From: Chromatiales bacterium
GTDB taxonomy: Bacteria > Pseudomonadota > Gammaproteobacteria > UBA6429
DNA length: 64,000 nucleotides
NCBI GenBank assembly: GCA_027076405.1
Contig: JALTJN010000362.1
Location: 372,001-436,000, forward strand
Direction of reading: 5' to 3'
Part shown: positions 52,382 to 62,036 of the stretch, one piece after another
Layout: the number at the start of each line of letters is the position of its first letter
How positions within the stretch are numbered: position 1 is the first letter of the stretch
Program-made: the position numbers and the translations under genes
The notes under the pieces: model-generated
The model's database searches: none
What the model was told of the DNA's origin: nothing
What the model saw: only the letters and a program-made list of their open reading frames with translations

Positions 52382-53854
52382 TTATCCTTTAAAACCATAA
52401 CACTTAAAAAGTTGGTAGGTTGCTGCTGCTTTATTATTTAATTTTTGTATAACCTCATTTTGAAATTCACAACGTTTAAATTTATTAATGCCGCTTGCAG
52501 TTGTGTTTTTATATTTTGGTGGTACAACCAATATGCCGTTACTGTTTACTTTCACAGAGCCATACCAAATATCAGACTGGCCAAAACGATTATCAGTGAC
52601 TTGTACTGCATAAGGTTTTGCATACCAGGCTAGGCGGGCAAACTGCGACCAGTTACCAATAAAAATGGTTGCTTCAGGATCTCTTTGCTGCATTTCTTTT
52701 TGTAATTCAACAGCTTTAAGAGCGACTTTTTTCCAGCCATAAAGGTCTTCAAGCGGATGCCGGTTATTTTCAAAAGGTAATATGGGGGTTGCCAGCAATA
52801 AATGAAAAGCCATTATCAACACAAAAGAATAAACAAGATTAACGTATGACAAAATTCGAACTGCTCTAGCAGACCAATGATGCAATATCCATTTTGCCGT
52901 GAGTGGTGCTAAGGCTATCCAGCCGATAGCAGTCCAGTGAGGAAGTGTTTGTTGATAACCGCTCATCCAGAAAAATAAAAGTAAAACAGGCAAGGTAAAT
53001 GCAAGAATATATTTTTCATTTTTAAACGAATGTTTAAATGCTGAATAGATTGCGGCTAATCCAAATAAGTAAACCGCGGGAGAGTAGGTAATAAATTGAG
53101 ATGCCTGTGAGATAAATGCATTTTTAAAACTCCATGCAACAGCGGGAGCACCATGATTCAGTTGATAGCGAATAGAAATCCAGTCGTGTTGCATATTCCA
53201 GTAAATAATCGGGCTTATTATGATTGCTGCAAGTACAATAGCTATCCATGGCCATTTAGTGGTTAATACTTTTTGATCTTTAAAAATAATTAAAGCAATA
53301 ATGGCAGTAACAACTAATGTTACTGCAGTGTATTTTGCTAACCCGGCAAGGCCAAATAAAATACCGACATAAAGCCAAAGTACAGGCTGGTTAAATTTGA
53401 GGGCTCGATATAAAAGCCAGATAGCTGAAATGGCAACCGGAATTAAAGGGGTATCCGGCAGCATGGCGAGGCCAAATACTTGTGAAATAAGGCTGGCTTG
53501 ATAAAGTAATATTGTAATAACACCTAGCCATTGAGATTCATCAGGAAATAAATCACGACTAAACCCGTAAAGAAGAAAACTGGTGAGTGCAGCGAGTAAT
53601 AAAGGCCAGATTCTTAAGGCAAATTCACTATCAGAGAATTGTAAAATAAAGGCATTTAACCAGCCAACCAAAGGCGGGTGATCAAAGTAACTCCAGTCGA
53701 GGTAATAACCGTACAGGGCATATTGCGCTTCATCGTTCGTGAGTTCAGCTTGTCCCATGGTAAAAAGGTGTAAGATGCTAAAAAATACCACCATAAAAAT
53801 GGCAGTGTTTCTGGGCGACGAAAATAAGGGGGATGATGCTAAATAAGAAAACAC
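52382..53854 (-). CDS. Glycosyltransferase family 39 (ArnT-like)
   Basis: 490 residues. About ten helices; the first periplasmic loop has TNDEAQYALYGYYLDWSYFD and DHPPLVGW, the acid-rich region typical of ArnT and other GT39/GT83 polyprenyl-phosphate sugar transferases. It would transfer a sugar from a polyprenyl carrier to a lipid or protein. It heads the leftward set GT39, PAP2, flippase-like, GT9, probably one operon. Confidence 0.88.
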   Translation of the reverse strand: MFSYLASSPLFSSPRNTAIFMVVFFSILHLFTMGQAELTNDEAQYALYGYYLDWSYFDHPPLVGWLNAFILQFSDSEFALRIWPLLLAALTSFLLYGFSRDLFPDESQWLGVITILLYQASLISQVFGLAMLPDTPLIPVAISAIWLLYRALKFNQPVLWLYVGILFGLAGLAKYTAVTLVVTAIIALIIFKDQKVLTTKWPWIAIVLAAIIISPIIYWNMQHDWISIRYQLNHGAPAVAWSFKNAFISQASQFITYSPAVYLFGLAAIYSAFKHSFKNEKYILAFTLPVLLLFFWMSGYQQTLPHWTAIGWIALAPLTAKWILHHWSARAVRILSYVNLVYSFVLIMAFHLLLATPILPFENNRHPLEDLYGWKKVALKAVELQKEMQQRDPEATIFIGNWSQFARLAWYAKPYAVQVTDNRFGQSDIWYGSVKVNSNGILVVPPKYKNTTASGINKFKRCEFQNEVIQKLNNKAAATYQLFKCYGFKG

Positions 53855-53940
53855 GCTTAGTTTACTCTTTATTATATGGCTGTACTTTACCAGATTCGCT
53901 GTTTTGATGCATCTTATGGGTAATTAACCATGCAAGTAAT

Positions 53941-54030
53941 TTAACGCAAAGGGCGCGAAGTCGCAGAGGACGCAAAGAAAAAACTATTGAACTTTGTCTC
54001 CATCGCGTCTTTGTGTTCTCTGCGTTAAAA
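53941..54030. repeat. inverted-repeat element next to hrpA
   Basis: The left arm TTAACGCAAAGGGCGCGAAG and the right arm, CGCGTCTTTGTGTTCTCTGC ending GTTAA, are inverted relatives. The element lies just past the hrpA stop. It belongs to the same kind of dispersed cell-type repeat as the other loci, though its unit (AACGCA) differs from the AACCACAGAG unit. Confidence 0.55.
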
Positions 54031-54041
54031 TTTGTGGTTTG

Positions 54042-57000
54042 TTAAATCCGGGTTAATTTCTTTACTTCCTGCCATTGTTTTTCCAATCGTTTTTCTGAAA
54101 CGGGCATACTGGTTTTTAAGCCTTGAGCAAAGAGCGAGACCCGAAATTCTTCCAGCATCCAGCGGTAAAGCGAAAATACGGGGTGCGCATAATATTCATC
54201 ATTAAGTTCGATAAAATGAGACCAGTAAGGACTGATTTGATTTGTGTATTGCCTGTCACGTTCAGCGGCTTGCTGCAATTTTTCCAGACGTAGCTCAATA
54301 CCCTGAAGATAGCGTGGAAAATGGGACAGAGATTCAAGCGGAGTAAAATAAATAAAATCTTCATAAATTAAATGATCAAGCTGCGACTGAATGTCGGCAA
54401 TACTGAGCAACCAGTTTGGTTTAGTGTTCTTTTTTATCTGCTTGCGTATTTTGTTATAGCGTTCAAATATTTGAGATAGTAATTGACAGATTTCATTAGC
54501 CTGCTTTACAAGTTCTTTTGTTCCCTGCTGCAAGTTTTCTTCAAAACTATCGTGGTTTCTAATAACGTTATTATTCTGGAAAAAACTTTTTTCGATGCTG
54601 GCATCGATAATGGCCTGTTTTAAATCGTTACAACCTCCTATGCTTGTGTAACTCATACATATTCTCTGAATGTCGGGCAGATTTTTATTTAAATACTTAA
54701 CTTGCTGTTTGCTATTTAAAAGATATAAACGCTTTAAACCATCGTGATGAATTTCATCAGCCTGTTCCTGAGAGTCAACCACAACAATAGAAACACTGTC
54801 ATCATCGTCTTGCAGAGCAGGATATCCCTTTATTGTCAGCTTATTAACCGTTTTATTTATGCTGACGGGTAACTCATTAAAACTCCATTGAGTGAGACCG
54901 GTCTGTTCAATATTCCAGTCAATTGTTTTACTAAACTGTTCGGAAACTTCATGGCTTAATGATGCTTGTAATGCAGGCAAATCACGCCCTTTGGTTATGG
55001 ACTTGTTATGCTGGTCCCGTATATCAAAGCGCATAAAAAAATGCGGCTCCAGATTTTCCATTTGCCAGGCATCATCAGGGATTTTAATACCGGACATTTT
55101 AGTTAATTGCTGGCTAACAGAATAAAGTAAAGGTGTATTTTTATCATTAATGGCTTCAATACAGGCATCGGCAAACTGTGGTGCAGGTACAAAGTTTTTA
55201 CGCAGACTTTTTGGTAAGGTTTTTATTAGCTGGGTGATTTTTTCCCGAAGTAATGCAGGGATTAACCATTCAAACTGCACCGGGTTGAGTGTGTTTAATA
55301 AGGCAAGAGGGACAGTGAGTGTTACGCCATCATCTTCACTTGTCGGATCAAAATGATAGGATAATGGCAGCGTTGTATTATTGACTATCAGCTGTTTCGG
55401 GTATTGCTCTTCGGTAATATTACCTGCACTGTGTTGCATAAGATAATCACGACTAAGAAATAATAGTTCGGGATTCTTTTTTTCAGCTTCTTTTCGCCAG
55501 GTATCAAATTTTTTACTGTTATAAATACCGGTCGGGATACGTTCATCATAAAACTGGTATACAACTTCATCATCGACCAATACATCTTGACGACGTGACT
55601 GGTGTTCGAGTTTTTCAATATCGGTAAACAATTTTTCATTGTGTTTAAAAAAGGCAGCATGACCCGAGTATTCTCTATTTACAAAAGCTCCACGGATATA
55701 AAGTTCTCTTGAAAATTCAGGATCGATGGGGCCATAGTTGATTTTTTTTCGTGGATTAATCACCAGACCATATAAGGTTGATTTTTCATAAGCTGCGATT
55801 TGCGCGGGACGCTTTTCCCAGTGTGCTTCAAAGTATGACTTTTTAATTAAGTGCGCGGCTTGTTTTTCCAGCCATAACGGGTCAATTTGGGCAACCGTTA
55901 AACCATAATGGCGTTGAGTTTCCAGCATCTCTGCTGCCATAATCCATAACGGACGTTTTTTACGCAAGCTAGAACCGGGAAAGATGGCAAAAATATTATT
56001 ACGCGCTCCCTGATAATCACCATCTTCATTTTTTAATCCGCTGTGACTGAGTAAGCCACTCAGTAATGCCTGATGAATGGCATCATAACCGGCAACGGTG
56101 GTATTGATCTTATATTTAACATCGTTACAGTGATTGAGTAACTGACTATGAATATCACGCCATTCCAGCATACGGTTATAGGAGAGAAAACTTTTTTTAC
56201 ATAACTTGCGTAATTTATTCTGGCTGAGATGTTGTTTTTGTTCCTGAAAATAATTCCATAAATTTAAGTAAGCAATAAAATCTGATTTTTCATCTTTAAA
56301 TTGAGAGTGAGCTTGATCTGCCTGTTGCTGTTTATCCATTGGGCGTTCACGTGGATCAGCAATACTCAGGGCGCTCACAATGATTAATACTTCATTTAAA
56401 CTGGAAAACTCGTTAGCCGCAATGAGCATACGCGCATACCGGGGATCAACCGGAAAGCGAGATAATATTCTGCCAATCGCGGTGATTTTTTGCTGTTTCA
56501 TTGCCTGTAATTCTTCAAGCAACTGGTAACCATCTTTAATCAAACGTGAATCGGGTTTATCAATAAAAGGAAATTTCTCTATATTGCCAAGACGGATATT
56601 GTGCATTTGTAAAATAACGCTGGCTAAATTGGTCCGCAAGATTTCAGCATCAGTAAAAACAGGGCGATTATTAAAATCATCTTCTTCATACAGACGAATA
56701 CAAATACCATCACTGGTTCGACCACAGCGGCCTTTACGCTGGTTAGCGCTTGCCTGAGAAACTTTTTCTATCGGCAGTCTTTGTACTTTTGTTCGATAAC
56801 TATAACGACTAATACGTGCGTAGCCGGTATCGATTACATACTGAATTCCGGGAATAGTTAAAGACGTTTCAGCTACATTGGTGGCTAAAATAATTCGTCG
56901 GTAACTGTGTGACTTAAAGACTTTTTGTTGCTCGGCATTGCTTAGTCTGGAGTACAGGGGAATGATTTCTGTTTTATCAAGGTGGTGTTTACCCAAGGCT

Positions 57001-57917
57001 TCTGCTGTTTCTCGAATCTGTCGTTCGCCACTTAAAAAAACCAATATATCCCCGCTTGATTTATTATTACCGGCTTCATGACTTAGCTCATCAACTGCAT
57101 TGATAATGGCCTGTTGCTGATCTTTTTTTGTTTCGTTCTCTTTATTATTGTTTAACGGGCGATAACGCACTTCAACCGGGTAAGTACGTCCCGAGACTTC
57201 GATGACGGGAGCATTTTCAAAGTGTTTGGCAAAGCGTTCGGGATCTATAGTTGCTGAAGTAATAATGATTTTTAAATCAGGACGTTTGGGCAGAAGTTGT
57301 TTTAAATAACCTAAAATAAAATCAATATTAAGACTGCGTTCATGAGCTTCATCAATAATTAATGTGTCGTAGTTTTGTAAAAAAGGATCGTTTTGTATTT
57401 CCGCTAATAAAATACCATCAGTCATTACTTTTATATGACTGTTTTTATTTAACTTATCGGCAAAGCGAATTTTATAACCAACGCTATTACCCAGTTCGGT
57501 ATTTAATTCTTCGGCAATACGTGCGGCAACACTACGAGCAGCAATACGGCGAGGTTGCGTATGACCAATCATGCCATAAGTGCCTCGTCCTAATTTTAAG
57601 CAAAGTTTTGGTAGCTGTGTTGTTTTACCGGAACCGGTTTCACCACATAAAATAATTACCTGATTGTCTTCGATGGCTTTGCAAATATCATCCTGTCTTT
57701 CATTAACCGGCAGATTTGCAGGAAAATCAGGAACAGGTTTTGTTGTATGACGAGATTGCGCAAGTAATACGGAGTTTTGAATTCGCTTTTTTAGTTGTGC
57801 TACTTTAGCTTTATCCGGATTGCTTGATAGCGAATTAAGATTTTTAGTTAAACGAAAACGATCAAACAACATACATTGTTTAATTAATGGTTTTAGTTCT
57901 TTTTTCAGGTCGGTCAT
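54042..57917 (-). CDS. hrpA: ATP-dependent RNA helicase HrpA
   Basis: 1291 residues, close to the E. coli length of 1300. DEAH-box helicase with GETGSGKTTQLPKLC (Walker A, about 92), IDEAHERSLNIDFILG, SATIDPERFAKHF, NVAETSLTIPGIQYVIDTG and the QRKGRCGRTSDG motif VI. The long HrpA-specific C-terminal region includes WFVPAP-like KNFVPAPQF. HrpA acts on ribosome collisions and mRNA processing in E. coli. Upstream on the same strand is a SET-domain gene at a distance of 32 bases. Confidence 0.96.
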   Translation of the reverse strand: MTDLKKELKPLIKQCMLFDRFRLTKNLNSLSSNPDKAKVAQLKKRIQNSVLLAQSRHTTKPVPDFPANLPVNERQDDICKAIEDNQVIILCGETGSGKTTQLPKLCLKLGRGTYGMIGHTQPRRIAARSVAARIAEELNTELGNSVGYKIRFADKLNKNSHIKVMTDGILLAEIQNDPFLQNYDTLIIDEAHERSLNIDFILGYLKQLLPKRPDLKIIITSATIDPERFAKHFENAPVIEVSGRTYPVEVRYRPLNNNKENETKKDQQQAIINAVDELSHEAGNNKSSGDILVFLSGERQIRETAEALGKHHLDKTEIIPLYSRLSNAEQQKVFKSHSYRRIILATNVAETSLTIPGIQYVIDTGYARISRYSYRTKVQRLPIEKVSQASANQRKGRCGRTSDGICIRLYEEDDFNNRPVFTDAEILRTNLASVILQMHNIRLGNIEKFPFIDKPDSRLIKDGYQLLEELQAMKQQKITAIGRILSRFPVDPRYARMLIAANEFSSLNEVLIIVSALSIADPRERPMDKQQQADQAHSQFKDEKSDFIAYLNLWNYFQEQKQHLSQNKLRKLCKKSFLSYNRMLEWRDIHSQLLNHCNDVKYKINTTVAGYDAIHQALLSGLLSHSGLKNEDGDYQGARNNIFAIFPGSSLRKKRPLWIMAAEMLETQRHYGLTVAQIDPLWLEKQAAHLIKKSYFEAHWEKRPAQIAAYEKSTLYGLVINPRKKINYGPIDPEFSRELYIRGAFVNREYSGHAAFFKHNEKLFTDIEKLEHQSRRQDVLVDDEVVYQFYDERIPTGIYNSKKFDTWRKEAEKKNPELLFLSRDYLMQHSAGNITEEQYPKQLIVNNTTLPLSYHFDPTSEDDGVTLTVPLALLNTLNPVQFEWLIPALLREKITQLIKTLPKSLRKNFVPAPQFADACIEAINDKNTPLLYSVSQQLTKMSGIKIPDDAWQMENLEPHFFMRFDIRDQHNKSITKGRDLPALQASLSHEVSEQFSKTIDWNIEQTGLTQWSFNELPVSINKTVNKLTIKGYPALQDDDDSVSIVVVDSQEQADEIHHDGLKRLYLLNSKQQVKYLNKNLPDIQRICMSYTSIGGCNDLKQAIIDASIEKSFFQNNNVIRNHDSFEENLQQGTKELVKQANEICQLLSQIFERYNKIRKQIKKNTKPNWLLSIADIQSQLDHLIYEDFIYFTPLESLSHFPRYLQGIELRLEKLQQAAERDRQYTNQISPYWSHFIELNDEYYAHPVFSLYRWMLEEFRVSLFAQGLKTSMPVSEKRLEKQWQEVKKLTRI

Positions 57918-57949
57918 GCAATAGGAAAAGTGGGTATCAACTTGGTAGT

Positions 57950-58279
57950 TTAAGGTTCTTCACCATAGTCGATAGTTATTTCCTGATGGATTTTTATTTC
58001 TTTCACGGCATATAACTCATAACCATCAAATTCAGCACATGGATTTGTATTGTGATTTAAATAACGTAAAGCATTTTTTCCGTCACGCCCAATCCATTCA
58101 CCATTTTCATCTTCTGTCCATAAAACATGCATCCCGTTCTCGGTTGTTTCGGGGCCTTCATAGTCTCCCAAATAGGTGCCGGCTTTAATCGTGGTGTTTG
58201 CAAAAAGTCCTTTACCGTGAATTTTTGAGTCTTCAACATAAAAATAGATGGCTTCTTCTTTACTGAGTTTAATTGTCAT
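57950..58279 (-). CDS. SET-domain protein
   Basis: 109 residues. The SET fold is compact: SKIHGKGLFANTTIKAGTYL, then RYLNHNTNPCAEFDGYELYA with the NHN motif at 75-77 and EITIDYGEE with the conserved Tyr at 105. These bind SAM and lysine. Eukaryote-like SET proteins in bacteria can methylate lysines of bacterial proteins, such as ribosomal proteins, but no target can be deduced here. The post-SET Cys motif is missing. The gene lies just upstream of hrpA and is probably cotranscribed. Confidence 0.88.
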   Translation of the reverse strand: MTIKLSKEEAIYFYVEDSKIHGKGLFANTTIKAGTYLGDYEGPETTENGMHVLWTEDENGEWIGRDGKNALRYLNHNTNPCAEFDGYELYAVKEIKIHQEITIDYGEEP

Positions 58280-58405
58280 AATGTTGTATTGTTTAATCGT
58301 ATAAAATTAATGATGGACTGCTGTCTGATTATACCGAAATATTAAGGGTTTTTATCATTTTTACAGGGAGTATTTAGTCTTAAACTTGATATATGCTCCG
58401 GAACT

Positions 58406-58442
58406 CTCTGAATCTATTCATAATTTTAACGAATATTCAGAG
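58406..58442 (+). promoter_or_regulatory. imperfect inverted repeat in the hrpA-HDOD intergenic region
   Basis: CTCTGAAT (58406-58413) and ATTCAGAG (58435-58442) form an 8-bp stem, extended by TATTC / GAATA with a two-base bulge. It is followed by T-rich sequence (ATTTTATTTTTA). It may be an operator or a weak terminator; the AT-rich stem makes either uncertain. Confidence 0.3.
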
Positions 58443-58528
58443 ATTTTATTTTTATAATAAAGGTTTAAGTTTCTGTAGCGGCTTGCCGATAAAAATTAAA
58501 TCTATTAAATTAAAAAACAAGTTAATTC

Positions 58529-59428
58529 ATGAATGTTAAAACGGCCATAACTCAGGAAAATATCGAAAAAGTTCTAAAAGGCATCACTATTCCTTCTCCG
58601 CCGCAAATAATTGCAGATTTACAGATGGAAATGGCCATGCCAGAGCCTGATCTCAATGAAATGGCCGATATGATCAGTAAAGATCCCGGACTGGCTGGAG
58701 GAGTCTTAAAAACGCTGGCTTCCCCTTTTTACGGCAACCGTGATATTGCTTCAATTTCTCAGGCTGTCATGATGCTCGGAATGACCACCATCGCAAATAT
58801 CGTGAATACTCTATATTTAAGAGATACCTTGTCTCAAAGAGAAGGTATTTCAGATGAAATGCACAAAGCAATGGCACATTTTTGGGATTCGGCAACAGAT
58901 GTTGCTCGCGCCTGTCGAATGGTGGCAAAGCGTTTGCGTATCAATGATCCTGATATGGCATATATGTTAGGTTTATTTCATAACGCAGGTATACCGCTAC
59001 TGATGCTGCGTTACCCTGATTATCCTCAGGTACTGGTGCAATCTTATTTACTTGAAGAACCCCGGGTTATTGACCTTGAAAATAATCACTATAAAACGAA
59101 TCATGCCGTGGTGAGTTTTTATGCTGCTCGCTCATGGAAGCTACCGGATCTTTTATGCAAGGTCATTGCTGAACATCATAGTGTTGTTGAAGTGTTCTCG
59201 GAGAGAGACAATTCTGATCCTGAAGAAAAATCGTATCTGGCTATATTGAAAATAGCAGAACATTTAGCCGGTTTGTCTCGTTCTATTGGAGATAACGGGG
59301 TTGATCTGGAGTGGGAACAAACAGGGGAAAATATTCTGGAGTATGTCGGAATGAGCCAGTTTGATTACGAAGATTTAGCGGCCTATGCCATTGATAGCGG
59401 CATAGGCGGCCAAACTTATTTTATGTGA
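58529..59428 (+). CDS. HDOD-domain signalling protein
   Basis: 299 residues, nearly all HDOD. Key regions are ITIPSPPQIIADLQMEM, DMISKDPGLAGGVLKTLAS, ISQAVMMLGMTTIANIVN, AYMLGLFHNAGIPLL and NHAVVSFYAARSWKLP. The catalytic HD pair of true HD hydrolases is replaced by HN, as is common in HDOD proteins. It is likely a regulator scaffold. Two further HDOD genes are in the window. Confidence 0.88.
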   Translation: MNVKTAITQENIEKVLKGITIPSPPQIIADLQMEMAMPEPDLNEMADMISKDPGLAGGVLKTLASPFYGNRDIASISQAVMMLGMTTIANIVNTLYLRDTLSQREGISDEMHKAMAHFWDSATDVARACRMVAKRLRINDPDMAYMLGLFHNAGIPLLMLRYPDYPQVLVQSYLLEEPRVIDLENNHYKTNHAVVSFYAARSWKLPDLLCKVIAEHHSVVEVFSERDNSDPEEKSYLAILKIAEHLAGLSRSIGDNGVDLEWEQTGENILEYVGMSQFDYEDLAAYAIDSGIGGQTYFM

Positions 59429-59448
59429 GGGACGTTGTTACCCCTTAT

Positions 59449-59934
59449 TTAATGGTGATGATGTCCATCGGGGCCATGCACATGCCCATGTTCAATTTCT
59501 TCCGCTGATGCTTCACGTACATCTGCAATTTTAATATCAAAATTTAATGCAATACCGGCAAGCGGGTGATTGCCATCAACCGTAATTTGATCACCTTCAA
59601 TTTTTGTTACGGTTACTGTAAGCATGTCACCTTCGGGACTTTCGGCATGAAACTGGATACCTTCTTCAATAGGGTGACCTTCATCAAACATATCACGCGG
59701 GACAACCTGCACCATGGATTCGTCACGCACACCATAACCGTCTGCGGCTTCAATATGGGTGCTAAAAGAGTCACCGGCAGATTTACCTTCAAGCTGCCCT
59801 TCTAAGCCGGGAATAATGCCTCCGGCGCCATGCAAATAGAGAAAACTATTATCCTGAGATTCATCAAGCGTTTCGCCTTGATCATTTTTGAGTGTGTAAT
59901 TAAGCGTAACAACGCTGTTTTTGCTGATTTGCAT
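59449..59934 (-). CDS. slyD: FKBP-type peptidyl-prolyl isomerase, SlyD family
   Basis: 161 residues from ATG 59934, with AAAGG upstream; the ATG at 59967 adds eleven residues that do not match the family. The FKBP domain is interrupted by the IF chaperone domain as in SlyD: VVTLNYTLKNDQGETLDES, YLHGAGGIIPGLEGQLEGK, MVQVVPRDMFDEG and DGNHPLAGIALNFDI. The C-terminus is His-rich (GHVHGPDGHHHH), suited to nickel or other metal binding. The gene converges on the HDOD gene. Confidence 0.93.
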   Translation of the reverse strand: MQISKNSVVTLNYTLKNDQGETLDESQDNSFLYLHGAGGIIPGLEGQLEGKSAGDSFSTHIEAADGYGVRDESMVQVVPRDMFDEGHPIEEGIQFHAESPEGDMLTVTVTKIEGDQITVDGNHPLAGIALNFDIKIADVREASAEEIEHGHVHGPDGHHHH

Positions 59935-60055
59935 GTGAGTGCCTTTGATAAATGAGTAGAAATACAAGCTGTTTGAAAGGATGACTATATCAGATTATAG
60001 GGATGTGAAAAATAGTCAGATACGAATTGTAAACTGTCTGGTTTTAACCGTGAGA

Positions 60056-60220
60056 CTAGGGCCTGTTGATCTTTCATCTATTGCCTGATTTTGGCTAATT
60101 TAATCCCTGTCTGCGTTATTTTCTACTATCAATGGAGTGCATTGATATGTAAAAAATGCCTTGTCAGGACTTAAATTATCTCAAAATCAGCCTAACATCT
60201 GAAAGATCAACAGCCCCTAG
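60056..60220. mobile_element. MITE-like long hairpin element
   Basis: A 165-bp element that folds on itself. The ends are CTAGGGCCTGTTGATC (left) and GATCAACAGCCCCTAG (right). The arms continue as inverted relatives (CTTTCA..., TGATTTTG..., AATTTAA...) down to a central ATCAATG-gagtg-CATTGAT. No coding capacity. A CTAG at each outer end could be a target duplication or part of the inverted repeat. It lies between slyD and cmoA, in an otherwise gene-free 370-base region that shows nothing else. Confidence 0.8.
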
Positions 60221-60304
60221 AATAAACATCAGTGATGATAAAAGTTGGCTTATGCGCGAGCTCATTTCTGCTAATATAGGCGACAGACCAAGGAATTTCA
60301 TTGC

Positions 60305-61039
60305 ATGAAAAATAAAACGCCCCAAGACAATATTTTTGCCTCACCTCTTACAGAAGTTGTTGATTTTGTTTTTGACCAAACAGTGGTGGATGTCTTTCCC
60401 GATATGATAAATCGCTCCGTACCCGGTTACAGTACGGTGATTAATTTAATCGGTATTATTGCAGCTCAATATGCAAAACCAAACACACGACTATATGATT
60501 TAGGTTGTTCTTTAGGTGCGGCCAGTTTGTCTATGAGACACCGTTTAACTGCAGAAGATTGTGAAATTATAGCTGTCGATAATGCTGAAGCCATGATTGA
60601 GCGTTTAGATAAAATTTTACTGCGGGATAATAGTAAAGTAGCGGTTAAAACGCTTTGTTCTGATATTCAGAATGTCGAACTTGGTAATGCTTCTGTTGTG
60701 GTGATGAATTTTACTTTGCAGTTTATTCGTTTAGCTGAACGCAAACAAATATTAACGAAAATTTATGACGGCTTAAATACTGGCGGTTGTTTAATTTTAT
60801 CTGAAAAACTTTCATTTGCAGAAGAAGAAAATAAAATTCAAACCGAACTTCATCATGCCTTTAAAAAATCTAATGGCTATAGTGATCTTGAAATAGCGCA
60901 AAAACGCAGTGCATTAGAAAATGTTTTACTTCCGGAAATAAAAGAAACTCACTTGCAACGTCTACAGGAAACGGGTTTTACACATGTCTTGCCTGTTTTT
61001 CAATGTTTTAATTTTGCTACCTTTCTTGCTATAAAATAA
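60305..61039 (+). CDS. cmoA: Carboxy-S-adenosyl-L-methionine synthase CmoA
   Basis: 244 residues. Converts SAM and prephenate to carboxy-SAM, used for cmo5U in tRNA. Signatures close to E. coli are FVFDQTVVDVFPDMINRSVP, YDLGCSLGAASLSMRH, IIAVDNAEAMIERL, VVMNFTLQFI and LILSEKLSFAEEENKIQ. AAGGAA is placed nine bases before ATG 60305. It is two bases upstream of cmoB. Confidence 0.96.
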   Translation: MKNKTPQDNIFASPLTEVVDFVFDQTVVDVFPDMINRSVPGYSTVINLIGIIAAQYAKPNTRLYDLGCSLGAASLSMRHRLTAEDCEIIAVDNAEAMIERLDKILLRDNSKVAVKTLCSDIQNVELGNASVVVMNFTLQFIRLAERKQILTKIYDGLNTGGCLILSEKLSFAEEENKIQTELHHAFKKSNGYSDLEIAQKRSALENVLLPEIKETHLQRLQETGFTHVLPVFQCFNFATFLAIK

Positions 61040-61041
61040 AT

Positions 61042-62016
61042 ATGATTGATTATAAACCGCTTTACCATGCTCTTGAAAAAAGTGATGCTTATAAATGGCT
61101 GGATACTTTAGCTGATAGTATTGATCGCGCATTTAATTGTCCTCGTCATGGTGAATTGGATAAGTGGCTGATGATGCTTGATAACCTGCCGGATATTAAA
61201 CCTTCATCTATTGAACTCAATACAGAAGTTCGTATCGGTGATGTTGATGATTGCGTACAAAGTATTCGGGATCAGCTTGAACAACATTTACGTTTGTTAA
61301 TGCCGTGGCGAAAAGGGCCTTTTTCGCTGTTTGGTTTGGACATTAATACCGAATGGCATTCAGACTGGAAATGGGAGCGAGTTCAGCCTCATATTGCTTC
61401 ATTAAAAAATAAACAGGTACTGGATATAGGTTGTGGTAATGGTTATTACGCATTAAGAAGTTATGCACAGGGTGCTGATTTAGTGATTGGTATTGATCCC
61501 GGGCAGAAATATATTATGCAGTTTTATGCCTTAAAAAAATATCTGGGTGAGATACCGGTTCATCTTTTACCTTTAGGTATAGAAGATATTCCTCCTGCAT
61601 TACAAGCCTTTGATACGGTTTTTTCTATGGGGGTGTTATATCATCGCCGATCACCGCTGGATCATTTATATGAATTACGTGACTGTTTAAAACCCGGTGG
61701 AGAGCTGGTGTTGGAAACTCTGGTTGTTGAAGGAGATAAAAATACTGTTTTATTGCCTTCGGGACGCTATCAACAAATGCGTAATGTCTGGTTCTTGCCA
61801 AGTTGCGATGCTCTTGTCTTATGGATGCAACGCTGCGGTTTTAAAAATGTTCGTGTTGTTGATGTCTCTAAAACCAGCATAGAAGAACAACGTGCAACAG
61901 ACTGGATGGTTTTTGATTCACTGGAAAAATTTCTTGATCCTGATGACCCGACTAAAACAATCGAAGGTTATCCGGGGCCAATGCGAGCCGTTGTTTTAGC
62001 AAATGCGCCAAAGTAA
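61042..62016 (+). CDS. cmoB: tRNA carboxymethyltransferase CmoB
   Basis: 324 residues (E. coli 323). Transfers the carboxymethyl group from carboxy-SAM to ho5U34. Marks are MPWRKGPFSLFGLDINTEWH, SDWKWERVQPHI, VLDIGCGNGYYALR and VFSMGVLYHRRSPLDHL. It forms an operon with cmoA. Confidence 0.96.
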   Translation: MIDYKPLYHALEKSDAYKWLDTLADSIDRAFNCPRHGELDKWLMMLDNLPDIKPSSIELNTEVRIGDVDDCVQSIRDQLEQHLRLLMPWRKGPFSLFGLDINTEWHSDWKWERVQPHIASLKNKQVLDIGCGNGYYALRSYAQGADLVIGIDPGQKYIMQFYALKKYLGEIPVHLLPLGIEDIPPALQAFDTVFSMGVLYHRRSPLDHLYELRDCLKPGGELVLETLVVEGDKNTVLLPSGRYQQMRNVWFLPSCDALVLWMQRCGFKNVRVVDVSKTSIEEQRATDWMVFDSLEKFLDPDDPTKTIEGYPGPMRAVVLANAPK

Positions 62017-62036
62017 ACTGATATTATTAAATAATA

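Noticed and set aside
59449..59490. His-rich C-terminus of SlyD as an artificial tag
   Set aside because: The histidines are mixed with Gly, Asp and Pro as in natural SlyD tails, and ordinary chromosomal sequence surrounds the gene.
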